Part shown: piece after piece, positions 1-6,091 of the stretch | How positions within the stretch are numbered: the stretch's first letter is position 1 | How the letters are laid out: every line of letters begins with the position of its first letter | Assembly: GCA_947176455.1 (NCBI GenBank) | Contig: CAMWQQ010000098.1 | Location: forward strand, 1 to 6,091 | Direction of reading: 5' to 3' | Length of the DNA: 6,091 nt | Source of the DNA: an uncultured Odoribacter sp. | GTDB taxonomy: Bacteria; Bacteroidota; Bacteroidia; Bacteroidales; Marinifilaceae | The notes under the pieces: model-generated | Database searches by the model: none | The model's input: only the letters and a program-made list of their open reading frames with translations | Told to the model about the DNA's origin: nothing | Position numbers and translations under genes: made by a program

Positions 1-1274
1 CCGATAGGAATGACTTTTACACCGTCTTCGCGGGTGTAAGCCAATTCGCCGCCAGTCAGGACAATCAGGAGGTCGGGAAGACGCAGTGGGGTCTGTTGCT
101 CCTCTTCATTTTTGATTTGAATCAGTTGTTTCAGCTTCAATAAATGACGGGCAGCCTCTTCTATTCTGTCGCTTCCGAGCTTGCATTCAATCAAGGCGTA
201 ACGCCCGTCGTTCAGATGAAGAACAGCGTCAGCTTCCAGTCCGGAACGATCGTGATAGTACGACAAACGTCCCCCCAATCCTTGTGAATATATTTTTAAA
301 TCCCTCATACACAAACACTCATAAATAAACCCGAATGTATTCAGGTCGACTTCCAGACTCTGCGGAGAAGCTCCCAGAATGGCTACGGCAATAGAAGGGT
401 CCGTGAAACAACGTTTTTTACCGGAGCGGATGACGGTTTTGGAGCGAATAGCAGGATTCCATGCTTCTATGTCCTCAATGACAAACAGTTTTTCCAAGGC
501 GTTGACATAATCGTTGAAGGTGGACATCGCTGTATTTTCCATTTCTATGGAAACGTCTGCCAGCATACTTGTTTTCTTCGCCAGGGTACAGAGGTTGCGG
601 GCATACGAGCGCATAATCAGGCGGGCAAGGGAGGGATTGCGTTCCCGTTTGTCCACTTTGGAGATGTCTTCTTCGCAGACGATGTTTACATAATCGTTGG
701 CGATTAACAGCTTAGCCCTGTCGCTGATGTTGTCCAAAGAGGCAGGCCAACCGCCCCGGCTAGCAGCAAAGATAAGCCGTTCGATAGACAATCCGGAAAT
801 GATGCCGTCAATGTCCAGGTCTTTGTTGTCGAATAATTCCCGTAGTGAGATTTTACCGTTGGATTCCTGCGATTCGTACAAGCTCATCGGATACATGGCA
901 ATGGAAGATATTCTGCCGGTACCGGTGTGCATGATTTCTTCGTCGTCAACGGTTGTCGACCCCGTCAGAATAAACTGGCCTTTCAGCCTCCGCTCATCTA
1001 CGGCATGACGCACGGCGTCCCACAAAACGGGAGCTACCTGCCATTCATCAATCAGTCGGGGAGTGTCGCCTTTCAGCAGGAGAGACGGTTTGGTACGGGC
1101 AGTTGTCATATAGCCTTCTCGCGTATCCGGATTTTGCATTTTGATAACGCTTTTTGCCTGCATTTCGGCGGTAGTCGTTTTGCCACACCATTTGGGACCT
1201 TTTATCTGGACTGCGCCGAAAGCTTCTAACCGTAACTTGAGTTCACTATCTGCAATTCGTTCTAGGTATTTCAT
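1..1274 (-). CDS. AAA_14/DUF4143-type ATPase, 3' end cut by window edge
   Basis: The frame is open for 424 complete codons from ATG at 1274 and runs off the left edge without a stop. Visible motifs: a Walker A P-loop GPKWCGKT (residues 26-33), a Walker B-like LIDEWQ (74-79), a sensor-like LTGST (103-107) and GTGRI (118-122), where this family has a candidate arginine finger. Near the C-terminus EAD (347-349) followed by ECK (363-365) resembles a PD-(D/E)XK nuclease core. This layout is that of the AAA_14 plus DUF4143 proteins abundant in Bacteroidota and other gut bacteria, whose cellular role is largely unknown. No membrane segment or signal peptide is evident, so it is probably cytoplasmic. 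The final residues (EDGVKVIPIG) look like the usual end of the family, so only a few codons are probably missing. It has its own promoter and a three-copy repeat upstream, so it need not belong to the cobalamin operon. The family call is firm; DNA cleavage is only inferred. Confidence 0.9.
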   Translation of the reverse strand, partial: MKYLERIADSELKLRLEAFGAVQIKGPKWCGKTTTAEMQAKSVIKMQNPDTREGYMTTARTKPSLLLKGDTPRLIDEWQVAPVLWDAVRHAVDERRLKGQFILTGSTTVDDEEIMHTGTGRISSIAMYPMSLYESQESNGKISLRELFDNKDLDIDGIISGLSIERLIFAASRGGWPASLDNISDRAKLLIANDYVNIVCEEDISKVDKRERNPSLARLIMRSYARNLCTLAKKTSMLADVSIEMENTAMSTFNDYVNALEKLFVIEDIEAWNPAIRSKTVIRSGKKRCFTDPSIAVAILGASPQSLEVDLNTFGFIYECLCMRDLKIYSQGLGGRLSYYHDRSGLEADAVLHLNDGRYALIECKLGSDRIEEAARHLLKLKQLIQIKNEEEQQTPLRLPDLLIVLTGGELAYTREDGVKVIPI

Positions 1275-1296
1275 ATCAAATATCTGATTGTGAGTA

Positions 1297-1327
1297 CAAA
1301 AGTACGAATTTTTCTTTTGCCTCCAAA
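1297..1327 (-). promoter_or_regulatory. Bacteroidota-type promoter for the ATPase gene
   Basis: Read on the minus strand, TTTG lies at 1327-1324 (the -33 box) and TACTTTTG at 1304-1297 (the -7 box, consensus TAnnTTTG), separated by exactly 19 bases, the usual spacing for the primary sigma factor of Bacteroidota. Transcription would begin near 1290, giving a leader of roughly 15-20 bases before the ATG at 1274. No Shine-Dalgarno sequence is visible in that leader, which is normal in this phylum. The -7 box is also inside GTAC-AAAA-GTAC (1294-1305), a short dyad. Confidence 0.8.
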
Positions 1328-1328
1328 C

Positions 1329-1397
1329 TTCATCGGTCGTTTTTGACTATTTTCATCGGTCGTTTTTGATTGATTTCATCGGTCGTTTTTGACTTTT
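1329..1397. repeat. Three tandem 18-bp repeats at 23-bp period, upstream of the ATPase promoter
   Basis: The plus-strand sequence TTCATCGGTCGTTTTTGA occurs identically at 1329-1346, 1352-1369 and 1375-1392. Starts are exactly 23 bases apart. The 5-base spacers differ (CTATT, TTGAT, then CTTTT after the third copy), so the 18-bp core is conserved while the spacers drift; copies 1 and 3 agree at 22 of 23 positions over the full unit. The array ends one base before the -33 box at 1324-1327, the position of an upstream activator or repressor array. The 23-bp period is about two helical turns, so a protein bound to each copy would sit on nearly the same DNA face. The core is not a clear palindrome. 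Which factor binds, if any, is unknown. Confidence 0.9.
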
Positions 1398-1418
1398 CGA
1401 TAGCAACAAAGACCAATT

Positions 1419-2363
1419 TTACAGAACTGCCACCTGCACCGTGGCAATCAGTAGCACGGTGAAAAGGGTGACCCGCTGGTTCACCCGGACGGCTTTTCGG
1501 TAGTCCTCGTACCCGACTTCCCGGTCGTTGTCACCGATGTACGGCTTCTCGACCAACAAGCCGTGATAAACGTGCGCTCCACCGAACCGACAATTCAAAA
1601 TACCCGCCATTGCCGATTCCGGGAATCCGGAATTGGGACTGGCGTGCTGACGGCAAAACCGGGCAATAAAGCGGAAAAGTCCGGAACGGTAAGCCGTCAA
1701 TGCCATAAACAAAGCCGTCAGACGGGCAGGGACATAGTTCAACACATCGTCCACACGTGCCGCGCAACAGCCGAAAAGCCGGTAACGCTCGTCCCGATAG
1801 CCTATCATCGAATCCAGAGTATTCACCATTTTATAAGCCAGCATGGCAGGAAAACCACCCAAGGCGTAGTAAAACAAAGGCGCCACCACCCCGTCGCTCA
1901 GATTTTCAGCCATGGTTTCCAACACCGCCGTATAGACCTCCTTTTCGGACAACTCCGAAGTATCCCTGCCGACAATCCAGGAAAGCCGACGACGACCGGC
2001 TTCAAGTCCCTGTTCCCTCAAGGTCTTGATGACTTCCGCCCCCTCTTGTATCAGACTGCGGTTTGCCAATCCGTAAAATACGAAAACAGTCGCCACCACG
2101 GCATAACACCAGACCCCGCACCTCCCGGCACCCCAGCCGATTGCCCAGGCGACACCTCCCGCCAGCAAAGGATATAGAACGGCAACGACGCACCCTTTGA
2201 ACCTCCTGCCCCTTCCCTTGTTCCACTTCCGTTCAATCCAGGCAATGGCGTTGCCGAACAGCACCACCGGATGAGGCAGACAACGGGGGTCGCCGAAAAT
2301 CAAATCCAATACATAACCTGCCAGCAAAGGCAATAAAACGATTATCCATTCCATATCATACAT
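1419..2363 (-). CDS. cbiB: Adenosylcobinamide-phosphate synthase CbiB (CobD in aerobic-pathway naming)
   Basis: A 314-residue integral membrane protein that joins adenosylcobyric acid to (R)-1-amino-2-propanol phosphate, the step that attaches the side chain carrying the lower ligand. Family hallmarks: D20 followed by FGDP (23-26) and HPV (31-33) near the N-terminus, EN.SDGVVAPLFYY (153-166), NTLDSMIGYRDE (181-192), RVDDVLNYVPARL (203-215) and SPNSGFPESAMAG (242-254). Hydrophobic stretches near residues 5-24, 57-77, 84-101, 208-225 and 298-314 fit membrane insertion. The length is typical. It overlaps the end of cobD by 8 bases, indicating translational coupling. Two starts are possible: ATG at 2363 (MYDMEWI) or ATG at 2354 (MEWI), the latter one base after the cobD stop; I kept the longer. 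It is the last gene of the cobalamin run, and no hairpin with a T-tract follows it. Confidence 0.96.
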   Translation of the reverse strand: MYDMEWIIVLLPLLAGYVLDLIFGDPRCLPHPVVLFGNAIAWIERKWNKGRGRRFKGCVVAVLYPLLAGGVAWAIGWGAGRCGVWCYAVVATVFVFYGLANRSLIQEGAEVIKTLREQGLEAGRRRLSWIVGRDTSELSEKEVYTAVLETMAENLSDGVVAPLFYYALGGFPAMLAYKMVNTLDSMIGYRDERYRLFGCCAARVDDVLNYVPARLTALFMALTAYRSGLFRFIARFCRQHASPNSGFPESAMAGILNCRFGGAHVYHGLLVEKPYIGDNDREVGYEDYRKAVRVNQRVTLFTVLLIATVQVAVL

Positions 2364-3402
2364 CGTATTTCATCCGCCTTGCCTCTCCCTGAATCCTCGC
2401 ATAAGCCTCCAAGGCATCCGTCAACATCGCATTCTTCTCGTCCGTCAACGTATTCACCCGGAAATAATGATTGTCCAGTCCACGGAAATTGGAAGCATCC
2501 CGAATCAACAAACTATAATGCTCCAAAAGATAAGTTTTCAACGCCGATGAATCGTAATCCGTTTCCGTCAAGAAAAAAGAGGTATGGGAAGGGTTCGGAC
2601 GAAAACCGGGGATTTGGGCAATCCGACCGGAAAACTCACGTTGCCGTTGCAATAGCCCGACGGCATCGGGCAGACCGGACGCTCCTTGCTCCAACAGGAA
2701 TTTGCCCGCCTCGATAGCCAAGGCATTCACCGACCAAGGCAAAGCGAAGCGACCGACACGCTCAATCAACTGCTCGCCCCCCAGCAGATAGCCCAACCGC
2801 AAGCCCGGAATGGCATAACATTTGGTCATCGAACGGACAACCAGCAGATTGGCGTATTTCTTCAACAAACCGACAGCGGTCTGCGCTTCCGGAGCAAACC
2901 CGATAAACGATTCATCCACCACCAGCACCCTGTCCGGACACCCCTCCAATATCCGGCAAATATCGTCCAGCGTCCATATCCGTCCGTCCGGATTATTCGG
3001 ATTGCAGATAAACATCAGCTCCCCGGCAGGCAAAGCGGACACATCGGTCCGAGGCAAAAACACCAGCCGGTGACCGTAAAGGGAGCAAGCGTCCTCATAT
3101 TCCGTAAAAGAAGGCACCGGCAACAACGTGCAACTTCCGGCAAAAGCGTGCGCCACCCGGTAAAACAACTCCGTAGCCCCGTTGCCGGCAAGCACATTCC
3201 GGGGCGACACGCCGTGATAATCGGCGACGACCCGGCAAAACGACCCGGCATCCGGTTCCGGATAATGAAAAATCGTTCCCAGTTTCTCCTCCAGGAAACG
3301 GCACAACGGCGCCGTATCCGCTTCGTACCACACATTCGTTGAAAAATTAGCCTTTACCTCCCTGTTGGAGCGGTAAAGGTCATCCCCGTGTCCATAAATC
3401 AT
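2356..3402 (-). CDS. cobD: Threonine-phosphate decarboxylase CobD (PLP-dependent, aminotransferase fold)
   Basis: A 348-residue fold-type I PLP enzyme that decarboxylates L-threonine O-3-phosphate to (R)-1-amino-2-propanol O-2-phosphate, the substrate used by CbiB, which is encoded next. Motifs: GNGATE (73-78, phosphate/PLP contact), NPNNPDG (134-140), VVDESF (161-166, the Asp that pairs with the pyridine nitrogen), SMTK (191-194, K194 the expected Schiff-base lysine), RLGY (202-205) and FRVNT (314-318, R315 expected to bind the substrate carboxylate). The N-terminal MIYGHGDDLYR also fits CobD rather than histidinol-phosphate aminotransferase, HisC, which is the main alternative and shares the fold. 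The cobalamin neighbours decide the call. The start lies 12 bases after the cobQ stop, without a clear Shine-Dalgarno. No C-terminal extension is present. Confidence 0.94.
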   Translation of the reverse strand: MIYGHGDDLYRSNREVKANFSTNVWYEADTAPLCRFLEEKLGTIFHYPEPDAGSFCRVVADYHGVSPRNVLAGNGATELFYRVAHAFAGSCTLLPVPSFTEYEDACSLYGHRLVFLPRTDVSALPAGELMFICNPNNPDGRIWTLDDICRILEGCPDRVLVVDESFIGFAPEAQTAVGLLKKYANLLVVRSMTKCYAIPGLRLGYLLGGEQLIERVGRFALPWSVNALAIEAGKFLLEQGASGLPDAVGLLQRQREFSGRIAQIPGFRPNPSHTSFFLTETDYDSSALKTYLLEHYSLLIRDASNFRGLDNHYFRVNTLTDEKNAMLTDALEAYARIQGEARRMKYDV

Positions 3403-3414
3403 AATCGGTCACTT

Positions 3415-4926
3415 TTATTCACAAAGGGTAGAGTAGACATAATCCATATCCACTGCTTCCCGCACCTTGTCCGCCAATAAATCGTACTGCCGTTGTTTGA
3501 AATCCCGGTAATGGAAATCCGTCACCGCCGATACGCCGAAATCTTTCGCCAAATCGTTCAACACCACCGGATTGTCCAATATGCCGTGCATATAAGTGCC
3601 CCAGCAATCCTCATTCAACCGGAATCCTTCCGTCTCGCCTCCGTCCAACATCACCAAAGGCGCCCCCGTTTCCGCACCGTCAGCCGGAAATGTCCGCCCC
3701 ATATGGATTTGATAGCCTTCGCAAAGTTCATCGTAATCCTTGTACCTGAACCGGCTTTGGCACACCACCTTTTCTCCCTGCATCACCGACACCAAAGGCA
3801 ACAATCCCAGCCCCTCCGCTTCGGTCAGGGAACCTTCGACACGGTCAGGGTCCAGCACCCGTTGCCCCAGCATCTGATAACCACCGCATATCCCGATGAC
3901 CTTCTTCCCCTCCCCGTAGGCTTGAACAATCGCTTCGGCTATCCCCTCCTCGCGAAGCACCTGCAAATCGGCTATCGTGCTTTTCGTCCCGGGCAGGACA
4001 ATCACATCCGCCTTGGCAATCTCCTCCCGCTCATCGGTATAATAGACGTGAAAACGCCCGTCCCGTTCCAAGGCGTCGAAATCCGTAAAATTCGACATCC
4101 GCCGAAGTCGCACCACCGCCACGTTTATTTTTCCGCTTCCCGCTGAAACGGCTTTCGTCTCCAACGCCACCGAATCCTCCTCCTCGATATGAATATCCTT
4201 GAAATAAGGAATCACCCCGACCACCGGAATCCCAGTCAACTGCCGGAGCATCTCCCTGCCCTCATCGAAAAGGGAAACATCTCCCCGGAACTTATTGACA
4301 ATGACGCCCTTCAACAACCGTCTTTCCTCCTCGGGCAACAACATCACTGAACCGTAAACCGAACCGAACACGCCACCCCGGTCAATGTCGGCAACCAGAT
4401 AAACAACGGCATCCACCTCCCTTGCCATACGCATATTCGTAATATCCCGGTCCCGGAGATTCAATTCCGAAATACTCCCGGCACCTTCCAAAACCACCGG
4501 ATTATACGAGGCATCCAGACGCCGGAAAGCATTCACCGCCTCCGTAAACAATTGCGCCTTGTTGCCGGAACGGAAATATTCACGGGCGGACATATTCCCC
4601 ACGGGCTTGCCGTTCAACACCACCTGCGAAGTCTGGTCGGTGGACGGTTTCAGCAACACCGGATTCATATCCGTATGGGGCATTATCCCGCACGCTTCCG
4701 CCTGCACGGCTTGCGCCCTTCCAATTTCCCCGCCATCGGGGGTGGAAAAAGAATTCAAAGACATATTCTGCGCCTTGAAAGGAGCCGGACGATACCCGTC
4801 CTGCCGGAATATCCGGCAAAAAGCTGTACTCAGGATGCTCTTCCCTGCGTCGGAACAAGTTCCCACGAACATCACAGGACGCAACCTCGGCTTTCCGTCC
4901 GCCTTCGCCAATCCCTTTCCCGTCAT
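3415..4926 (-). CDS. cobQ: Cobyric acid synthase CobQ/CbiP (glutamine-hydrolysing)
   Basis: A 503-residue enzyme that performs four ATP- and glutamine-dependent amidations converting adenosylcobyrinic acid a,c-diamide into adenosylcobyric acid. The N-terminal synthetase half shows a P-loop-like VGTCSDAGKS (21-30), FKAQNMSLNS (50-59), EIGRAQAVQAEA (67-78), VVLEGAGS (144-151) and DIDRGGVFGS (180-189). The C-terminal class I amidotransferase-like half has LPGTKST (311-317), the nucleophile elbow GICGGYQMLG with C347 (345-354), GYQIHMGRT (404-412) and TYMHGI with H447 (444-449). Length is standard for the family. The frame stays open upstream to 5148, but that extension is Arg/Gly-rich, lacks homology features and lies inside cobC. 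The ATG at 4926 is preferred because it gives the family length, forms an ATGA overlap with the cobC stop, and follows GGAG. Confidence 0.97.
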   Translation of the reverse strand: MTGKGLAKADGKPRLRPVMFVGTCSDAGKSILSTAFCRIFRQDGYRPAPFKAQNMSLNSFSTPDGGEIGRAQAVQAEACGIMPHTDMNPVLLKPSTDQTSQVVLNGKPVGNMSAREYFRSGNKAQLFTEAVNAFRRLDASYNPVVLEGAGSISELNLRDRDITNMRMAREVDAVVYLVADIDRGGVFGSVYGSVMLLPEEERRLLKGVIVNKFRGDVSLFDEGREMLRQLTGIPVVGVIPYFKDIHIEEEDSVALETKAVSAGSGKINVAVVRLRRMSNFTDFDALERDGRFHVYYTDEREEIAKADVIVLPGTKSTIADLQVLREEGIAEAIVQAYGEGKKVIGICGGYQMLGQRVLDPDRVEGSLTEAEGLGLLPLVSVMQGEKVVCQSRFRYKDYDELCEGYQIHMGRTFPADGAETGAPLVMLDGGETEGFRLNEDCWGTYMHGILDNPVVLNDLAKDFGVSAVTDFHYRDFKQRQYDLLADKVREAVDMDYVYSTLCE

Positions 4927-5441
4927 ATCTCCAAGCGTTCGATAGCCGTATTCTCCATAATCGGCATATCCACCATATCGAAAGGTTGCTTTCCGCCCAG
5001 GTAAGCCAATATCGCCCGGTTGAAAGCGCCGTGTCCCACCGCCAATACGCATTTCCCGGGGAACGTCGCGCGCAGGTAATCGACAAAACGACCTGCCCGG
5101 CGATACAACTCCTCGACGGATTCCACGCCGGACGGCAAATGGTACCAATCCACATCCTCCAAGGTCTCGCCCGTATAAACGCCCCAGTCCATTTCCCGGA
5201 GCAAAGGAGTCGCCTGCGGTTCCAGTCCGTGAGGGCGGGCGACGATGCAGGCAGTGTCATAGCTTCGTGCCAAATCACTGCAAACCACCGCATCCAAAGC
5301 CTCCCCAGACACTCGTTCCGCCAGACTTTCCGCCTGGCTTATCCCTAACGGTGAAAGCGTCCCCGGCAATTGTCCCTGAAGGATATGCCGCTGATTCTCC
5401 AGCGTCTCCCCGTGACGGGTCAGCAACAATACCGTTTTCAT
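4923..5441 (-). CDS. cobC: Histidine phosphatase, probable alpha-ribazole-5'-phosphate phosphatase CobC
   Basis: A 172-residue protein of the histidine phosphatase (phosphoglycerate mutase-like) superfamily. It has the signature LTRHGET (7-13) with H10 as the expected phospho-accepting residue, SDLARSYDTA (55-64) with R59, LREMDWGVYTGET (81-93) with E83 as probable acid/base, and VGHGAFNRA (135-143) with H137. CobC removes the 5'-phosphate from alpha-ribazole phosphate, or from adenosylcobalamin phosphate, when the lower ligand is assembled. The motifs establish the superfamily only; specificity comes from its place immediately upstream of, and overlapping, cobQ. It is slightly short for the family but all four catalytic positions are present. 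The start lies 10 bases after the acetyltransferase stop, with a weak purine-rich AAAGAAG just before the ATG. Confidence 0.85.
   Translation of the reverse strand: MKTVLLLTRHGETLENQRHILQGQLPGTLSPLGISQAESLAERVSGEALDAVVCSDLARSYDTACIVARPHGLEPQATPLLREMDWGVYTGETLEDVDWYHLPSGVESVEELYRRAGRFVDYLRATFPGKCVLAVGHGAFNRAILAYLGGKQPFDMVDMPIMENTAIERLEI
4929..4932 (-). promoter_or_regulatory. GGAG ribosome-binding element supporting the cobQ start
   Basis: On the minus strand GGAG at 4932-4929 precedes the ATG at 4926 by two bases, inside the last codons of cobC. The spacing is short for a Shine-Dalgarno, so it may assist rather than drive initiation. Together with the ATGA stop/start overlap at 4926-4923 it favours translation of cobQ by ribosomes finishing cobC. 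Confidence 0.4.
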
Positions 5442-5451
5442 CTTCTTTATT

Positions 5452-6024
5452 TTAAATCGTTTTTATCACTTTTGCCGGCACTCCTCCCACCACCGTCCGC
5501 GGTGCCACGTCTTTCGTCACCACCGCCCCGGCGGCAACAATCGCCCCGTTCCCAATGGTCACGCCAGGCAGAATCGTCGCATTCGCTCCGACCCACACTT
5601 TGTCGCCGATGCGCACGGGACGCGGTTCCATATCCCCTCTGCGCTCCGGGTCCATAGCGTGATTCAGCGTGGCAATCACCACATTTTGCCCGATAAGCAC
5701 GTCATCGCCAATAACGATACCACCCTGGTCCTGAAACTTGCAACCGGCATTGACAAACACCCGCTTCCCGAACGTCAGGTTCTTGCCGCAATCCGTATTA
5801 AACGGCGGAAACAGCACGAACGACTCATCCACTTTCCTGCCCGTCAGTTCGGACATCAACGCGACAATCTCCTCCTGGGTATGATAAACAGAATTCAGTT
5901 GCATCGTCAGGCGAATCGCCTCCTGGCTCAGCCGGTGCATCGCCCCGTGAACGGGAGAACCGGCGGTAACGGTCTCCCCCGTATTCATATATTCGACAAA
6001 TTCCTGGGTGGTCATTTCTTCCAT
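5452..6024 (-). CDS. Hexapeptide-repeat O-acetyltransferase (maltose/galactoside acetyltransferase-like)
   Basis: A 190-residue left-handed beta-helix acyltransferase that would move acetyl from acetyl-CoA to a hydroxyl group. The N-terminal helical part (about 1-65) resembles the Mac domain of maltose acetyltransferases. It is followed by PPFNTDCG (73-80), then hexapeptide repeats from about 84 onward, with [13 protein letters not shown] (105-117) and [31 protein letters not shown] (143-173). H122 in TLNHAMDP sits where the family keeps its catalytic histidine. GGVPAKVI (180-187) is the usual C-terminal signature. The natural acceptor cannot be told from sequence; sugar, nodulation-factor-type and unknown acceptors all occur in this family. 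It lies 10 bases upstream of cobC in the same direction, so it is probably cotranscribed with the cobalamin genes although no role in that pathway is known. ATG at 6015 is an alternative start. Confidence 0.92.
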   Translation of the reverse strand: MEEMTTQEFVEYMNTGETVTAGSPVHGAMHRLSQEAIRLTMQLNSVYHTQEEIVALMSELTGRKVDESFVLFPPFNTDCGKNLTFGKRVFVNAGCKFQDQGGIVIGDDVLIGQNVVIATLNHAMDPERRGDMEPRPVRIGDKVWVGANATILPGVTIGNGAIVAAGAVVTKDVAPRTVVGGVPAKVIKTI

Positions 6025-6054
6025 ATCTTCAGTCCTTCGGGTTATACATACGCT

Positions 6055-6069
6055 CGGTAGATTCTACCG
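6055..6069. repeat. Perfect 15-bp inverted repeat upstream of the acetyltransferase
   Basis: CGGTAGA (6055-6061), one central T (6062) and TCTACCG (6063-6069) form a perfect dyad. An outer CGCT (6051-6054) can also pair with AGCG (6073-6076) if the three bases between are bulged. There is no T-tract on either side, so it is unlikely to be an intrinsic terminator. It could be an operator for a dimeric regulator, a hairpin at the 5' end of the operon transcript, or chance. Confidence 0.6.
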
Positions 6070-6076
6070 GCAAGCG

Positions 6077-6084
6077 CAAATTTA
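6077..6084 (-). promoter_or_regulatory. Possible -7 promoter element for the acetyltransferase-cobalamin operon
   Basis: The minus-strand TAAATTTG at 6084-6077 matches the Bacteroidota TAnnTTTG -7 consensus. Its partner -33 box would fall near 6104-6107, outside the window, so it cannot be tested. A start near 6070 would leave a leader of about 45 bases. The competing reading is that this stretch is coding: minus-strand frames from the right edge stay open for 20 codons, ending in TGA at 6031-6029 only four bases before the acetyltransferase ATG. Confidence 0.4.
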
Positions 6085-6091
6085 AGGAATA

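Noticed and set aside
697..1229. Two plus-strand open frames of about 100 residues opposite the ATPase gene.
   Set aside because: The minus strand carries an intact 424-codon ATPase frame with Walker motifs over the same bases. These are antisense shadows.
1329..1397. The three repeats as a small CRISPR array.
   Set aside because: Spacers are only 5 bases, far too short for CRISPR, and no cas gene is nearby. An iteron or operator array fits better.
1563..4146. Long plus-strand open frames at 1563-2177, 2686-3342 and 3493-4146.
   Set aside because: All lie antisense to cbiB, cobD and cobQ, whose motifs are unmistakable. Their His/Pro/Arg/Gln-rich composition is typical of antisense reading of GC-rich genes.
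4927..5148. An N-terminal extension of CobQ giving a 577-residue protein starting at 5148.
   Set aside because: The added 74 residues are Arg/Gly-rich, precede the normal CobQ N-terminus and lie inside cobC in another frame. The ATG at 4926 gives the normal length and an ATGA overlap.
4580..5293. A 237-residue minus-strand open frame.
   Set aside because: It overlaps cobC and cobQ out of frame, is rich in Trp, Arg and Ser, and has no recognisable motif. It is a shadow of GC-rich coding sequence.
6029..6091. C-terminal tail of an upstream gene on the minus strand, ending in TGA at 6031-6029.
   Set aside because: Not annotated as a gene. Twenty open codons are expected by chance fairly often, a second frame is also open for 15 codons, and I recognise neither peptide. 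It remains an alternative to the promoter reading.

Overview
The window looks like a chromosomal segment from a member of the Bacteroidales (Bacteroidota). Two things point there. The promoter in the 1275-1418 intergenic region has the TTTG-N19-TAnnTTTG form used by the primary sigma factor of that phylum, with no E. coli-type -35/-10. The gene set, late cobalamin genes beside an AAA/DUF4143 ATPase, is also common there. The genus cannot be fixed from this sequence. All six recognised genes lie on the minus strand, so the biological reading order runs from high to low coordinates.

Positions 6091 to 1419 hold a tightly packed run of five genes: a hexapeptide-repeat O-acetyltransferase (6024-5452), a CobC-type histidine phosphatase (5441-4923), cobyric acid synthase CobQ/CbiP (4926-3415), the PLP-dependent threonine-phosphate decarboxylase CobD (3402-2356) and the membrane protein CbiB (2363-1419). 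Spacings are 10 nt, a 4-nt ATGA overlap, 12 nt and an 8-nt overlap, so they are very probably one transcript. Four of the five fit the late steps of adenosylcobalamin assembly. CobQ amidates the corrin ring to adenosylcobyric acid. CobD makes the aminopropanol phosphate side chain. CbiB joins the two. CobC removes the phosphate from the alpha-ribazole part of the lower ligand. CobU, CobT and CobS, which would complete the nucleotide loop, are not in the window, nor is a cobalamin riboswitch. The acetyltransferase has no known place in this pathway.

Positions 1418-1275 are a 144-base intergenic region. It contains a good Bacteroidota-type promoter and, directly upstream of its -33 box, three copies of an identical 18-bp sequence repeated at an exact 23-bp period. 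This array is the most unusual element here and looks like a regulatory site.

Positions 1274-1 encode a nearly complete AAA-type ATPase with a C-terminal nuclease-like domain (AAA_14/DUF4143 type). The frame is open and intact to the window edge; only the last few codons appear to be missing. The far right edge (6025-6091) holds a possible -7 promoter element followed by a perfect 15-bp palindrome, or alternatively the tail of an upstream gene.

I see no tRNA, rRNA, CRISPR array, insertion sequence or convincing intrinsic terminator. I found no clear evidence of a wholly new system. The repeat array and the ATPase it probably controls are the best candidates for follow-up.
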